Of a stretch of 64,000 bases of DNA, positions 36,501 through 48,189 are shown piece by piece. Positions within the stretch are counted from its first letter, which is position 1; every line of letters starts with the position of its first letter. This stretch comes from Kalmusia sp. IMI 367209. Lineage: Eukaryota; Ascomycota; Dothideomycetes; Pleosporales; Didymosphaeriaceae. Both the position numbers and the translations under genes were made by a program. The notes below the pieces were generated by a model that was not told the origin of the DNA, did not search any database, and saw nothing but the letters and a program-made list of their open reading frames with translations. The DNA lies in assembly GCA_027946365.1 (NCBI GenBank), contig JAPEUQ010000002.1:3348001-3412000 (forward strand), given 5' to 3'.

Positions 36501-36976
36501 GGCCTTGGGAACAGGACTTCCATCGTGGACTCAAGGTTTCTTGCAAGGACGAACGCTTTTGGGCGCAGATTCTGGCGGATTCCAAACAATCTGTGACGTT
36601 CGCTTACATGACACGTGAATGCCTACTATTGGATGGCACTCAATGTCAGCCATTGTCTGGGGAATGGCGACTTACTACATGCCTGGCAACAGCAGTCACT
36701 CGATATCGGGATGAGCTTGAACAGGGAACTGATCTAGGCACTTTGGCTTTGCAGGATGGCAAGATCTACCATATCTGGAATGCTAAATTATGGATACGAC
36801 TGAGGGTGGAGGAAGCTGCACGTGGGACCCGCTTGATTGCCTCACGAAGTCTTATACCTAGCTACATGATAAAACGGCTTATGTATGGCGATCATTGGAG
36901 AAGGGATTTTCTGATTCGCGAGCGCCATCATCCGACTGATGATGCAAGGGAAGTAGTCATATTAACGGAAGGATAA
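33524..36976 (+). CDS. Large fungal orphan protein with STAND-associated-like N-terminus, one-base frameshift
   Basis: The start reads MPVGFGFSVGDFLAVLKLVE, the opening of the helical N-terminal domain found on many fungal STAND/NLR-like and ubiquitin-like-domain proteins. After ILLLTFQ the frame slips by one at the A4 run 33948-33951 and continues as MGAMKVQESHQKSLARRMQ. A PVYLIDPF segment (ubiquitin-like region) follows, then CPSC near 34320. A 53-base intron (34373-34425) is followed by CIVCG, so the two Cys pairs would form a zinc ribbon. The long second exon carries GVQVSCCTGVARRVSL, WPWEQDF, CKDERFWAQIL and a VVILTEG end, blocks I associate with unnamed Pezizomycotina families. Removing one base gives about 1,132 residues. 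No NTPase site is seen. Confidence 0.7.
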
Positions 36977-38288
36977 TACGATGTGGTATTTGTGTTTCGG
37001 TTACTTCCTTCAACATATTGTAGATGTTATATACAGTATGTTCATACTTGTGTGATCTTGAATTGCCAGAACTGAGTTTCTCTGCCCCACAGTTTCCTGC
37101 ACCATAATTTGCTTCATGTGACGCGTGAAATGGCAGGCAATCAGAATTGATATAACCCGTGTATTGAGACAAATCTTCCAGGAGCACTTAAGGAGCTGTA
37201 CGAGAATATATAAGCTGTACCACGTGACTTAGTGATATGCCAACGTCTGGGCCGTCCAAAGATGGCTATTTAGCTACTGAAGGCCTTGTAGAGGGTTACC
37301 TGTACACGAGGAAGGTAGATCGCGGAATAAATAATATATGACTTGTAGAGGGTTACCTGTACACGAGGAAGGTAGATCGCGGAATAAATAATATATGATA
37401 GTATATAGTAGTATTAGGAAATAGCGGACGAAACAAGGACTGACGGCAGAAGACGAGGTGTCACTTGGTGGTGTTTATAGTAATGCTCGGAGGCGTTCGT
37501 CTCACTGCAATTCTGCTCGAGCGAGAGCTTATATATTACTATTGAATCCTTCCGATCATTGCCTAATAATGAAGAAAGCCTCTGAAACGTAAAATTAACA
37601 TGGGTCTAGGCTGCACGTTTCAACTCAGCTGTCGAGTGGCTTTGCGCAATTAGTAAAAGCAAGCGGACTTGTAGAATTTGATATGCGCCTCGTCCAGGGC
37701 TGTTGAACCAATCATACAGTAAGAGCTGAGAGATAGTTCCCTACCACACGAGGACCAATGCTCTGTGTTAGGATTTGAGACGCAAGGCTGAAGGTTTGAC
37801 GCTCACACAAAATCGTCCTGTGTCATATGTGATAGTACTTGGACGATTTGAAGCAAAGTAGCTGGCTTCTGTGACCCCACACAACCGTGCGCCAGCCTCA
37901 AGCCCTCAGTATAAACACCAGCATCAACTCCTACAAGACGGATTCGTACGTCGATACGACTCAACATGAATGCGTCTGTCGCAAACAATGGATTCATATA
38001 CCTGTTCCATTATCAACCATTGCGAGCCTTGGTGTCGAGCTTTCTGGTAGATACGAGGAGAGCCCCACTAGGCCCTCGTATCGCGCATTGGCGAGAACAC
38101 AACGCCAATGACCTACGAAAGCCCAGCCACTGTGCCGCTTCACCTAAGCCGGAAATAGCAGACAACATGCTCAGCTCCCAGCCTTGCGCTTCGTATCCAC
38201 GTTCAACGACTCATTGTTGCGAAACACCTGTCGCATCACCTTCATCTACGGTCCTGAGCGGCATCACACCGAAATATACGTTAGGGAA
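36977..38288. other. Intergenic with a 57-bp tandem duplication
   Basis: No gene recognised. It contains the exact tandem duplication at 37285-37398 within A+T-rich sequence, and the upstream region of the GPI-protein gene. Confidence 0.5.
37285..37398. repeat. Exact 57-bp tandem duplication
   Basis: The unit starting CTTGTAGAGGGTTACC and ending AATATATGA is present twice back to back (37285-37341 and 37342-37398) with no difference I could find. Exact identity implies a recent event or an assembly duplication. Confidence 0.9.
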
Positions 38289-39206
38289 ATGTTAACAAGA
38301 AAATATCGAGCTACCTTGCTCCTGTTAGGTCAGCTTGTGGGAGCACTCCAGTTGCAACAGCCTCGGGCTACGCTCGTAAACCAGCTTCTGCCTGTAGACG
38401 GGTGGACGCCTAGACCAACATCAAAACCGAAATCGCCACTTGAGTTGCTTCGAAGACAAGAGGATCCCGATCTCTGTGGATATCTCGAGGGAGATCTCGG
38501 TAAGTTTCAACATTAATGGCTTCGGTCGGCAGCTGAACAGCAGTAGATTTGCCTCTCTACTGCGACTACGGCTGGACCTGCATGTACGATGACGTCTACT
38601 CCTGGTTCGGCTGTTGCACTGGGAGTAAGATTACGGACTGCGATGTACAAACCGCATGCGTGAATAGCAGATCGATCGACGACTGCTTGCAGAGCTCCGA
38701 ATGCTACGACAACCCTCTTGTTACGGCATGGTACGTCTTCTACCGTAACATACATGTAAAACACATGCTAACATAGAATAAGTGGCGAAAACTATGCGCC
38801 ATTCTGCGCAACGCTCTATACCGTCATATCAGGTTCTACGTACGGTCATTACGGATGTGCCGACCAGCAAACATCCTACGAGATCATGCTCACAACGTCC
38901 GGTGAGGAAGGCGAAACTTCTTTCTTCCTCGAAACAGAGACAGATATACCTAGTTTCACGGGTTTCCAATCTTCAAGGGCGACTGCTTCCACTAGCGTTG
39001 AAGAACGTCTCAATAGCACTAGTAAGGTCTCAACAACTACGAGTAGCTCTAGTGAAGCGACGACGCGAGAAGCTCCGACCTTTGTGCAGAGCGGGGCTTC
39101 CCCTGCTGCGAGTACTACGTCTTCATCAGCTGCGGCAGAAAGGACAGCGGAAATGGCCCTGGGCGTGGCTGGAGGGTTCGTCGGAGCGCTTGCACTACTG
39201 CTATGA
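38289..39206 (+). CDS. Secreted Cys-rich, GPI-anchored-type surface protein
   Basis: Exons 38289-38499, 38547-38730 and 38783-39206 give 272 residues. The last acceptor is AAG and therefore less certain. The N-terminus has a basic start and a hydrophobic core (TLLLLGQLVGAL), a signal peptide. The middle carries a Cys-rich module with YCDYGWTCMYDD, WFGCCTG and DDCLQSSECYDN. The last 100 residues are Ser/Thr/Ala-rich, and the end is a hydrophobic tail (GVAGGFVGALALLL) with small residues before it, as expected for GPI attachment. This layout is common in ascomycete cell-wall proteins of unknown role. The ATG at 38289 is chosen because it places the signal peptide at the very start. Confidence 0.8.
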
Positions 39207-40151
39207 TTCTATACAGCCGTTAGATTACAACCTTTGCTAGTTGTGTATAATGCTGGTCCTGATGCGTTAGTTGTATCATGCAGTGACTTGCGCTGGGCTT
39301 CATTCTATTAGAGGACATTCGTAGATCTTCATAGCGTTGGCCTATATGTCCCCGTATGCTTTGCTCTTACATAAAGGATCCTGTGGTAACTCAGTCGGTT
39401 GAGGCTGACCGCACCTTAATATAAACCCATCTAGTCGACCCGTCCAGGCTTGAAGAGTACTTGCCAAAGACCGGCTGGGATTATGCTCAAGACGTCGTAT
39501 TTTTCCGTGGCGACTAAGGAAGATGTGCTTCCAACATGTATCCTGTTGTGACCCAACGAAGTGAACATGACTGGCATGGGCGTGTATCAAAAGGAGCTGA
39601 CAAAGCCACTCACGCCTGATCATCCTAGAAAAGACATCGACAGATCAAAGTACCACCGTTAATACGATGATGGAGGGGGTGTCCCCTATATTCCTGTTGG
39701 TTGTCTGAGCAATTGATAACCGATGGCGCTTTAGTGCTCATTGAGTAAGCTGCAGAATTACAACAAAGGTCTAGAAATATGTTGTAGATCAAACCTATAC
39801 ACAATACACAATACCGTCAACGAAGACACGCTGGCCCTGCTTCAAGTCTGCAGGTTGTACAACCCAGATCTCGTGATAGGGACGACACTTTGGTCGGTGG
39901 TAGTTGAGTCGCTAGAAACGCTACACCTCCGAACTACGGAGATTCAGTGTGCGCAGCGGTTTGCATTGGTGATATTTTAGGTTATTAGGCGGTGGTTGCG
40001 TAGTGAAAGTAGGGTTGTCTGAAGATACACATGCTTAAATCACCTATGATTCCAATTGTCCCGCTATCCTCCTTACTTAAGGGCTTATTCCTAAACTTTT
40101 ATCCCTAACTCTTCAATACTGATCCCTCGACATAGAAATAGAGATTTCATT
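39207..40151. other. Intergenic, convergent 3' ends
   Basis: Lies between the 3' ends of the GPI-protein and hexosaminidase genes. No gene or repeat seen. Confidence 0.5.
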
Positions 40152-42018
40152 TCAAGGATTATATCCCAACTGACAGACATTCCCCTCCATTGTACAATAC
40201 GGCATTTGAATCGGTTCGGCACCCACCCCCATCGCCACAAGCCTCTCCCTCATCTCGCTCAGCCTCGGTGCCGCTTCGATCTGGCTCCGGTTTCTCCCCT
40301 GCGCATCCTTTGCACCGCTCCAAAGAATCTCCGCAGCGGCTGCTGCCCGCGGCCAGATCATGCGGTCAACGTTCACGGGATCGGTTTGCTCAGCCCACAT
40401 ATGTGCTTCGCCGCCGATGACGAGGTGCTGCAAAGAAGTCGGAACGGATGCTAACGGATCGTAAGAGTAGACCAGGCGCCAGTTGTGAAAGGGTGCGCAG
40501 TAGTCATTGTAGGGCCAGTACTGGGCGGAGACAGAGGGGTCAAAGTTGAGCCATTGGCCTTTGCCGCAGTCAAGGTACTGTCAAACCCAAAGTCAGCTGT
40601 GCGTAGAAGGGAGGGATAAATGGAGTGTAACGCACCCAATACTTGTAGTTCCCAACAAGGGCTTTGTGCCCTTTGGCTACGATCTGCGCAACAGCCTCGT
40701 CGCTCTGCCACGATTGAACGATTACGTCTGAGCCAAGCGTGAGGTTCCATTCCAAAAGCATTTCTTCCCAGACTATAGGGGTGAGTCCTGCGGCACGGAC
40801 CTGGTCGTGGTTCCTGTCGACAAATTTCTGCATCAAGGGCTGTAGGATGGCGGAGTCGTTCGATTTGACAGTGTCATCTTTCAGATATGCGTTCTTATTC
40901 ACTTCGTCTCCGCCGGTGTGGAAGTATGACGAAAATGGATATACACGGGGCAGAAGATCGTCGAAGAGCTTCTCGAGGAAACTGTAAACAGCGGAGGAGT
41001 TGAGCTTGAGCGTTCCAGATGGGGGCTCGGCGGCATAAGTGTTCCAGTCTGGTTGAACGTTGTATGCTGCAATGAGATCGGGGTGGCTTAGTGCAATGGA
41101 GGATGTGTGACCTGGCATGTCGATCTCGGTGATTAGCTCGACACCCTGGATCGCAGCGAAGTACTGCAAATCCGCGAAGACGTCGGCCGTGTACACCATG
41201 TCTGGACGATATGCACCCTTTGCTGACAGCTCGGGGAACGCCGGGATTTCGAGGGGCCAGGACTGGCCGTCTGTAGCATGTAGGTGGAAGCGGTTCATTT
41301 TATTGTATGCGAGCGCTTCAATGGTCCGTTTTATGTCTTTGGTAGAGAAGTAGTTTCTCGAGACGTCGAGATTAATGCCGCGGTGCTGGAATTTTGGGGT
41401 GTCGGAGATCTTTACTGGGGCGAGGAGGGTGTATGCGCCTCCTGCGGTATGTTGGTAGAAGAGTTGTGTGAAGGTAGTAAGGGCTCGGACGACGCCAACG
41501 CTTGACTTTGCAGTGATGCTAACTTCGCCATCTTCGTTCAGAGAGAGTTCGTAGGATTCATCGACTGTGCCGGACAGGGGCTTAGCAATGTGTTCAGGGT
41601 CGGCTTGGAGGACCTCGATATTGATTGAGGTGATGTGCTTAGCATCACTTGGATCTGGTTCTTTCCAGCCCCTAGAGTGGAACTTCCAGGGTACAAAACT
41701 TTTCTTGAATATTGCATTCTTTGCAGTATATATTGCGTATTTGACCATGTCGTCACCAGTCGGGGCTTCCTTGATGCGCTCATGGCGCCCTCGATTACTC
41801 TTTCCGTTCTGTGCGGTAGCGTGCGCGTTAGAGTTTGTACTGAAGCCGTATTCATGGCCATCTTGGACTTTGAAGGAGCCTACATTGCCTGCGCCAACCC
41901 AATCGAATGAGACGTCATCAGATATCCACAACACAGTGTTACCGTGTTCGTAGAGTGTGGGTATGGGCCATATTGCCAATGCTAAGGATGGGAGGAGAAA
42001 CAGTCGGATAACTCTCAT
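40152..42018 (-). CDS. Beta-N-acetylhexosaminidase, GH20, secreted
   Basis: Two exons (42018-40636 and 40577-40152, 58-base intron) give 602 residues, a usual length for fungal GH20 enzymes. A signal peptide (MRVIRLFLLPSLALA) is followed by an N-terminal alpha/beta domain. The catalytic barrel contains RGINLDVSRNYF, FHLHATDGQSWPLEIP, EIDMPGH and the GH20 catalytic pair in HTGGDEVN (Asp about 371, Glu about 372). The tail carries HMWAEQ and the IWPRAAAAAE block. It removes terminal GlcNAc from chitin oligomers and glycans outside the cell, in wall turnover and chitin use. The ATG at 42018 opens the signal peptide. Confidence 0.95.
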
Positions 42019-43122
42019 CTTCTGACTCTGAAAGTGAAACAGGACTACAAAGAGAAGGAAAGGGCTTCCTAGCCTTTTACAGTTGGATGGTACGCGAAGG
42101 GCACGCGAGGGGAAGGGTGGAATGCAGGGCTAGCGCAGGCATGCGGTGATCTTTCCAAGGACTATTATCGAGCCTAACTCAACTTTGATATCTTCAAGAT
42201 ATCTCCGCTGATTTGAACGTTGCGGGCGCGTGGACGACTGGCTGCGTAGAAACACAGCAGTTGCGCATCTGGAGCCTAATAGAGCTCTAGAATCGTGGGC
42301 CTTAAGTGTGACAATGATGGTATAACTTCATGTGACTTGCATATGCACAAATAACGACTGCTGTAATAAAGTTACTCTGATGACGACATTGATAAAGCAT
42401 GCTGCTGTTATGATGCATCCATGCATTATGTTGGAAAAAGAGGCCGACAGCTGACTCAGCAACTCTCAGCAAACATTTTGCAGCACGAGCTTAAATTCTC
42501 ACCACGCACGACAACGACGACATCTATACCATTCTCACCCCACTTGCTCAATCATGGTAGATTCTTGCTATTTTCATTCGATATTTGACCGTCGGGACTC
42601 GGAATAACAAGGTAGCCGTTCTGCTTCCCCACTTCTCACGCCATGCAAGTTCCCCGCCTTTTGTGTCGGCAGGGGGTATGAACGCCGTTAGCCAACCAGT
42701 ACTCATAAAGTTCGTTGGCACTCATTGCCTAGCTTTCTTCTCTTAGCATTGATGAACGCATACGCCGAGGTTGGTATCGTATGCACATGATAGATCGACC
42801 GTACCAGTTTGTATGCGAGCAATCAACGGCACTGCGCTCACCGAGTGCTCCGCACTAGTCTGAATGTACCCCAGGATGTAGTCTCCAAGTACCCGCTACG
42901 GCAATAAATTACATTCCAACCGCAGGGATTGAGCATTTGAGCAATCATTGATCCTGCGCAGCCCGAGTGTTCCGCACTAGTCTTGGTTTAATGCGCAGGT
43001 ATGCCCAGTGAAGCAGGTGCCTCGGTTCGTTTGGTCTGACCTCACTTCCTGCTTTTTAACTCGTGGCCTCCAAGCAGTCGACAAGATACTCGACCTTCCT
43101 GGTCTGCGCACCGCTGTCCATC
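42019..43122. promoter_or_regulatory. Divergent intergenic region upstream of GH20 and P450 genes
   Basis: About 1.1 kb between outward-pointing genes. It contains an imperfect 44-base direct repeat (42817-42860 and 42939-42982). A 17-codon frame at about 42554-42607 is probably meaningless. Confidence 0.4.
42817..42982. repeat. Imperfect direct repeat (two 44-bp copies, 122-bp period)
   Basis: Both copies begin GAGCAATCA and share CGAGTG(C/T)TCCGCACTAGTC, with changes between. The copies lie 140-305 bases upstream of the P450 ATG. Confidence 0.7.
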
Positions 43123-44771
43123 ATGTTGAAGCTACTTGGGGCCACTATCTCGACCCTACAACTAATCGGCGGCTTAGTTGTCCTCTATGTCGGTTACGCT
43201 ATCGCCGCAAAGCTATCCTACAATGCGAGACTTCGCAAACTTGGTGCTAGAGCACCTATCCGAAAAACATATCTTCCGCTACAACTGGACCTAGCTTACT
43301 CTATCATCAAAGCTGCTATTGATGACACCATGTACGAATTCTGGGCGGCCACGTTCGCGAAATACTCTCCCGGGCACTACACAATAGAGAGTGGTATAGG
43401 CGAGCGGGTAATTATGACGGCCGATCCCGAAAACATCAAGGCAATCCTAGCTACACAGTTCAAAGAGTTTGGCAAGGGAGAGCAATTCCACAAGGACTTC
43501 CAAGACTTCATTGGAGATGGTAGGCCCTCACATTCATACACTAGGCTCATATCCTGCAAAACACCTCATATTAATGCTGGACAGGTATCTTTTCGGTCGA
43601 TGGGCAACTTTGGCACAGCTCAAGGCAGTTGATTCGCCCGCAGTTCATCAAAGATCGGTTGAGTGATATCGACATCTTTGAAGAGAACGTGCAGGTTCTG
43701 ATGACCAAGTTGGGCCAAGCAGAAGAAGTGGATATGATGGACATGTTTTTCAGGTTTACCCTCGACGCGGCGACACACTTTCTGTTCGGCAAGAGCATTG
43801 GAAGTTTGGACCAACCGCAGACGGCCTTTGCAGATGCTTTCACGAACATCCAACATGTTCAGTCGCTAATAGCCAGAATCGGGTATGTGAAACTGCCTAC
43901 AGATCTTGAATGATCCCGCTAATTTTGTATCTACAGTCCCTTGAACAAATTCATACCGCGGACACGCATGGGCTTCTACGACTCTCTCAAGGTCTTAGAT
44001 GACTTTGTCAATATGTACATCGAAAAGGCACTTGCCTTATCTCCTAGTGAACTAGAGGAGAAGACCAATCACGATCAAGGATATACATTCCTTCACGCGA
44101 TAGCAGCGTACACACGCGACCGGAAGGTTTTGCGTGATCAGCTTGTGTCCATCCTGCTCGCTGGTCGAGACACAACTGCTTGCACCCTCACATGGGCTAT
44201 CTACGAACTCTCTCGCCAACCTCAGATCATTGCAAAGCTGCGTAAAGAAATCATCGAACAAGTCGGCCTCGAGCGAAAGCCAACGTACCAAGACTTGAAA
44301 GAAATGAAGTATCTTTCGCATATCATCAATGAGGCTTTGCGCCTCTATCCAGTCGTCCCATACAATGTCCGCGTTGCACTTCAAGATACCACGCTGCCAG
44401 TTGGTGGCGGACCTGACGGCATGCAACCTGTTGCTGTCCTCAAGAACACACCTATCGGCTACTCGACTCTCGTTATGCAGCGGCGTGCTGATCTGTATCC
44501 ACCTCCCGAGTCTGGCTTCCCTCATGTCGATGAGTTTTGTCCCGAGCGATGGGACAATTGGACACCGAAGAGCTGGACGTACGTACCATTTAACGGTGGG
44601 CCTAGAATATGCATCGGACAGCAGTTTGCTTTGACGGAGATGGGGTATACACTTGTTAGATTGTTCCAGAGATTTGAGACGGTGGAGAACAGGATGGGTG
44701 GTAAACTTGCAGGGATGCATGCGGATATCGTACTGCAACCGGCGAATACTGTCAAGGTGGCATTCAAGTAG
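43123..44771 (+). CDS. Cytochrome P450, CYP52-clan (alkane/fatty-acid hydroxylase-like)
   Basis: Three exons (43123-43519, 43585-43882, 43937-44771) give 509 residues. The N-terminus has a membrane anchor (LQLIGGLVVLYVGYAIAA). P450 signatures are in order: the I-helix AGRDTT at about 307-312, the ExxR of EALR at about 364-367, PERWDNW, and the haem loop FNGGPRICIG with ligand Cys about 457. The GIFSVDGQLWHSSRQLIRP segment is typical of the CYP52/CYP539 type that hydroxylates n-alkanes or fatty acids at the endoplasmic reticulum; exact substrate is inferred only. The frame is open upstream to 43063 but the first ATG is at 43123. It is divergent from the GH20 gene. Confidence 0.92.
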
Positions 44772-44942
44772 GGATGTGGTCGACGTTCTCATTGCAAGCA
44801 CGATTTATGATAATGAAGATTTTTCCTTTTCGCGCAAAGTCTGTCCACCTGAGGTAGTCATGGAAGAATGGCTCCGCAGGCGCACGTGAAAGCTGAGTAG
44901 TGGAGCCTTGCACCGCCCCCACATCCCGCGTCCTAACCACTA

Positions 44943-47900
44943 ATGGCTCAGGTTTCGACCTACGCGCTCAATTTCAGCTATCTGAACCACAACTACCTCT
45001 CTTCTTTTCCTATCAAACGTTCCAACCAACGCACGATCAGTATGACGCGTTGGCACGAGTCGTCGTGCACCTTTCCAAATGTGTCGGTACAAGAGGACGG
45101 TGTTCCAAAATGCCAGTCCTGCGAGGCAGCATGCCCATCTGTTGGAGATTTAGTCGCTCGGCAGATCGGCGCGAAAACCAGCATACAACTTCCGCCGGAC
45201 AAACCACCAGGGCAGATGAGTCTTTATTGGCCTTCTACCGTAAAATACATTAGTTTAAACCAGAATACCTCAAAACCACCAAGTTCCATTTCGTCAAGAA
45301 ATCTGGAGAATGACACCGCCCCATCGTCGTTGTACGGCACTGCCTTGAGGCCGAATGAGTTTCGCTTAGCATGCATCGAGGCTGTGTCGAACAAAGACTC
45401 CCCAATACACATCGATCTGGAGGTCTATGCGGACAACGAACACCCGGAATATGAATGCACATCCTATACATGGGGAGGAGAAGATGATGACACCACGCCT
45501 TGTCGCCCAATATATTTCGGGCCATACTGGGATGTGCTTCTACAAACCAAGAACTGCCATTCCATGTTACAATATCTGCGCCCTTGGAGAGGTACACGGA
45601 TGGTTTGGGTCGACGCTATATGTATCGATCAATTCAATTTGGCGGAGAGGGCAGCCCAAGTCGCTAAAATGAGGCAAATCTATGAGAATTGTGTTAGAGT
45701 CGTTGTATACCTGGGCCCCGACTGCGTTGAAAGCGCGAGAAGGTTCCCAGAGTATCGACCATTGGACTCCTTAGGCGGTATGCAGGTCGGCCTTTCAGAG
45801 ATATTCTCTCGAAGATATTTCAGCAGAATTTGGGTTCGTGCCCCTTTATCTCAAACGGGTCTTTTTTTTTATTAGGCTAACTTTTGTACCACTTATAGGT
45901 GGTACAGGAATTGATACTCAGTCCACAAGCAATCATACGAGTACGCGACTTCGAGCTTCGAGCAAACGCTAGCATCCTGGATAGATTAACAAAAAGTCAT
46001 CGGGTAGACTCACTAGTGTCTTCGAGCGCTAAGATCGTACCTGGTGTACCGTGGTTCGAGCGTTTGGGCCAAAAGTCACTCAGTGATTCACAATCCGACG
46101 ACATCTGTGATTTGCTACAGCTTACGGCTAGTTCTCGTGCGTCTGATCCCCGAGATCGTATCTTTGGAGTCATTGCTCTCGCTCAGTCGTCTTGGTTGAA
46201 AACGATCTTTGCACCAGAGTACTCCTTGTCCTTTACCCATTTCTCGATAGGCTTATTTGCCCATATTCTCACGGTCAATCGAAGGTATTGGTTTCTCTCA
46301 AGAGCAGGGTTGGCTTCCAGGGGTGCCGTAATGAAGAGGAACGTTCCGACGTGGGTGCCCGATTGTTGGTCGGGTGAAGATTGGCAGTATATAATATCAC
46401 AGCGACCGATGCAGGATCGATTGGCGTCTCTGAGATCTTGGGCGACGCATTTAGAAGAACCGCTTACTTTGCGTCTTCATAGGTCTTCGGAGATCCCCAG
46501 TTTTATTAAACACCCCGTCGAGAGTCATCCTCCTACCGACATCGTTGTAGAAGCAACGACAGGTATGCTCGTAATGACGCTCACTCATCTATTTGCTTTG
46601 AAAGGTGGACTCGATCGACGTGAGGAATTCGAATCACTCAATGTGTATTCCGTACCCCAGGACGGCCCGAAACCAAACGGACAGCCCCTAACTTTAGTAA
46701 CGCCAGAAAATCGCAATATCAATGTCTCCGCGCCCCCCCTGCTTTTAGTAACGCCAGAAAAGCTCGACATAAATCCCTCCACGGATCACATATTCTTGCT
46801 AGAAGGCGATCTTCCGGATAGCTTCTTCCCCGATAATCGGTCATTGCTGACCCGCCCAATTATTTACATGATATTACGCGAGCAACCCTCAAGTTCATCC
46901 AATTACAGCCTCGTCACCACAAACATTCTTCTATATACGGACGATCGAGGCGGGCTCGAAACTAAATTTCAACTCAGCCGAAGAGAAAGTCTGGAAACTG
47001 TGCAGAACGCAGAAAGCTGGTCTCTAGTGGGATGTCTTCATATTGATGCACTAACCAAGATTCGTTCAAGTGTAGCGGTAGCAATTACCGTATTCCAAAG
47101 GAACATTACCAAAATCCGATATCAAGATAATGAAACTTCACTACAGCCGGAAGTAGCAACCGCATACAAGCTCGATCACAGCGCAATCCGAGCTCACTTC
47201 GAGCATAACTTTCTTCAGCCGGAATGGCATGCACTCTTGCCCGGACTGCGCAATCCTGAACAGCTACCAAGTAAGATCTTAGCCATATGCCAGGCACTCA
47301 ATGAGGCAGGCACAAGTCGCCATAAACTGTTTTGGGCTGGTTGTGACGATGTCCTGGAGGAAGCATATTTCTCTTGCGTCGGCAATGAATACCAACCCGC
47401 CATCGTAGAACTAGAGCCTGAAAAAGAGAGCAAGCTGGGGAATTATGATATCTATGGGAAATTCAATGACAGTAAGAACAAATACATCCAGTTCATATTC
47501 GAGCGCGATGAATGGGACACTCGGTTGCAGCAACACTACGTTCTCCAGGAAGTTCTTTACCAGAACTCAAATTCGCAACAAAGCATCCGAAAAATCTCCA
47601 ACTCGAGATTTTTTGTCTCATTCTTTCGGTGGAAGTGGAAGTACGAGGGCGAGCAGCGCTGGCGCGAAGCTGATGATCTCGTTTGCAATCCCAACCGAGG
47701 AATATCCAAACTATGGCCATGGAAGAGTCATGGTTCTGAGCGTGTGCTGGTTCGCACTTCGCGCATGAACTTGCTTCATGCACTCCGGCGTGAGCTCTAT
47801 GATGCTTCGGAGGCTTTGAAGCTGATTATGGCCACTTATGATCCTCCACCAGACAGGGAGTCTCTCCTTCGCATGTTCAAGGACGGACCAACGAAGGAAC

Positions 47901-47977
47901 AGGAATCTATCGGAACACCTAAGTATATCGGCAGTGTTAGGATCGATGGCAGTAGTGTAAGAGTGGGTATTGTATAA
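44943..47977 (+). CDS. HET-domain protein (heterokaryon incompatibility type)
   Basis: Two exons (44943-45833, 45899-47977) joined across a 65-base intron give 989 residues. The N-terminus has a small Cys cluster (C42, C57, C60, C64) like the zinc-ribbon-like leader seen on some fungal HET proteins. The HET domain runs from about 168 to 310 with YECTSYTWGG, MVWVDAICIDQFNLAERAAQV and the IWVVQELILS block split by the intron. The 650-residue C-terminus has no recognisable NACHT, ankyrin or WD repeat. HET domains trigger cell death after non-self recognition in fungal fusion. An alternative start is Met 34. An internal 51-base tandem duplication lies at about 46693-46794. Confidence 0.88.
46693..46794. 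repeat. In-frame 51-bp tandem duplication inside the HET gene
   Basis: TTTAGTAACGCCAGAAAA occurs at 46693 and again at 46744. The period is 51 bases (17 codons), giving two diverged copies of LVTPE..(N/D)IN in the protein. Confidence 0.75.
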
Positions 47978-48189
47978 TTTTCAACTGTGGGGATCGTATA
48001 TAGTCTCACATCTCACTTTCCGAAACAGCATTCATTATAGGCACCAAGGGCAACTTTGGTTTTATGAATGGCTAGACTACTATAATAAGCTACAAAGTGA
48101 TCAGAATACGCGAAAACGTTTGCTTGCTACGTTTAGAGAGGCATTAATATCAAACGAGCGGCTACAATAATCAGAGAAAGACCGTTCCC

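Noticed and set aside
40190..40454. Plus-strand frames opposite the GH20 gene
   Set aside because: Shadows of the strongly supported GH20 coding strand.
42603..42620. TAACAAGGTAGCCGT, identical to the 3' region of bacterial-type small-subunit rRNA
   Set aside because: Only 15 bases match and the flanks are unrelated, so it is best taken as chance.
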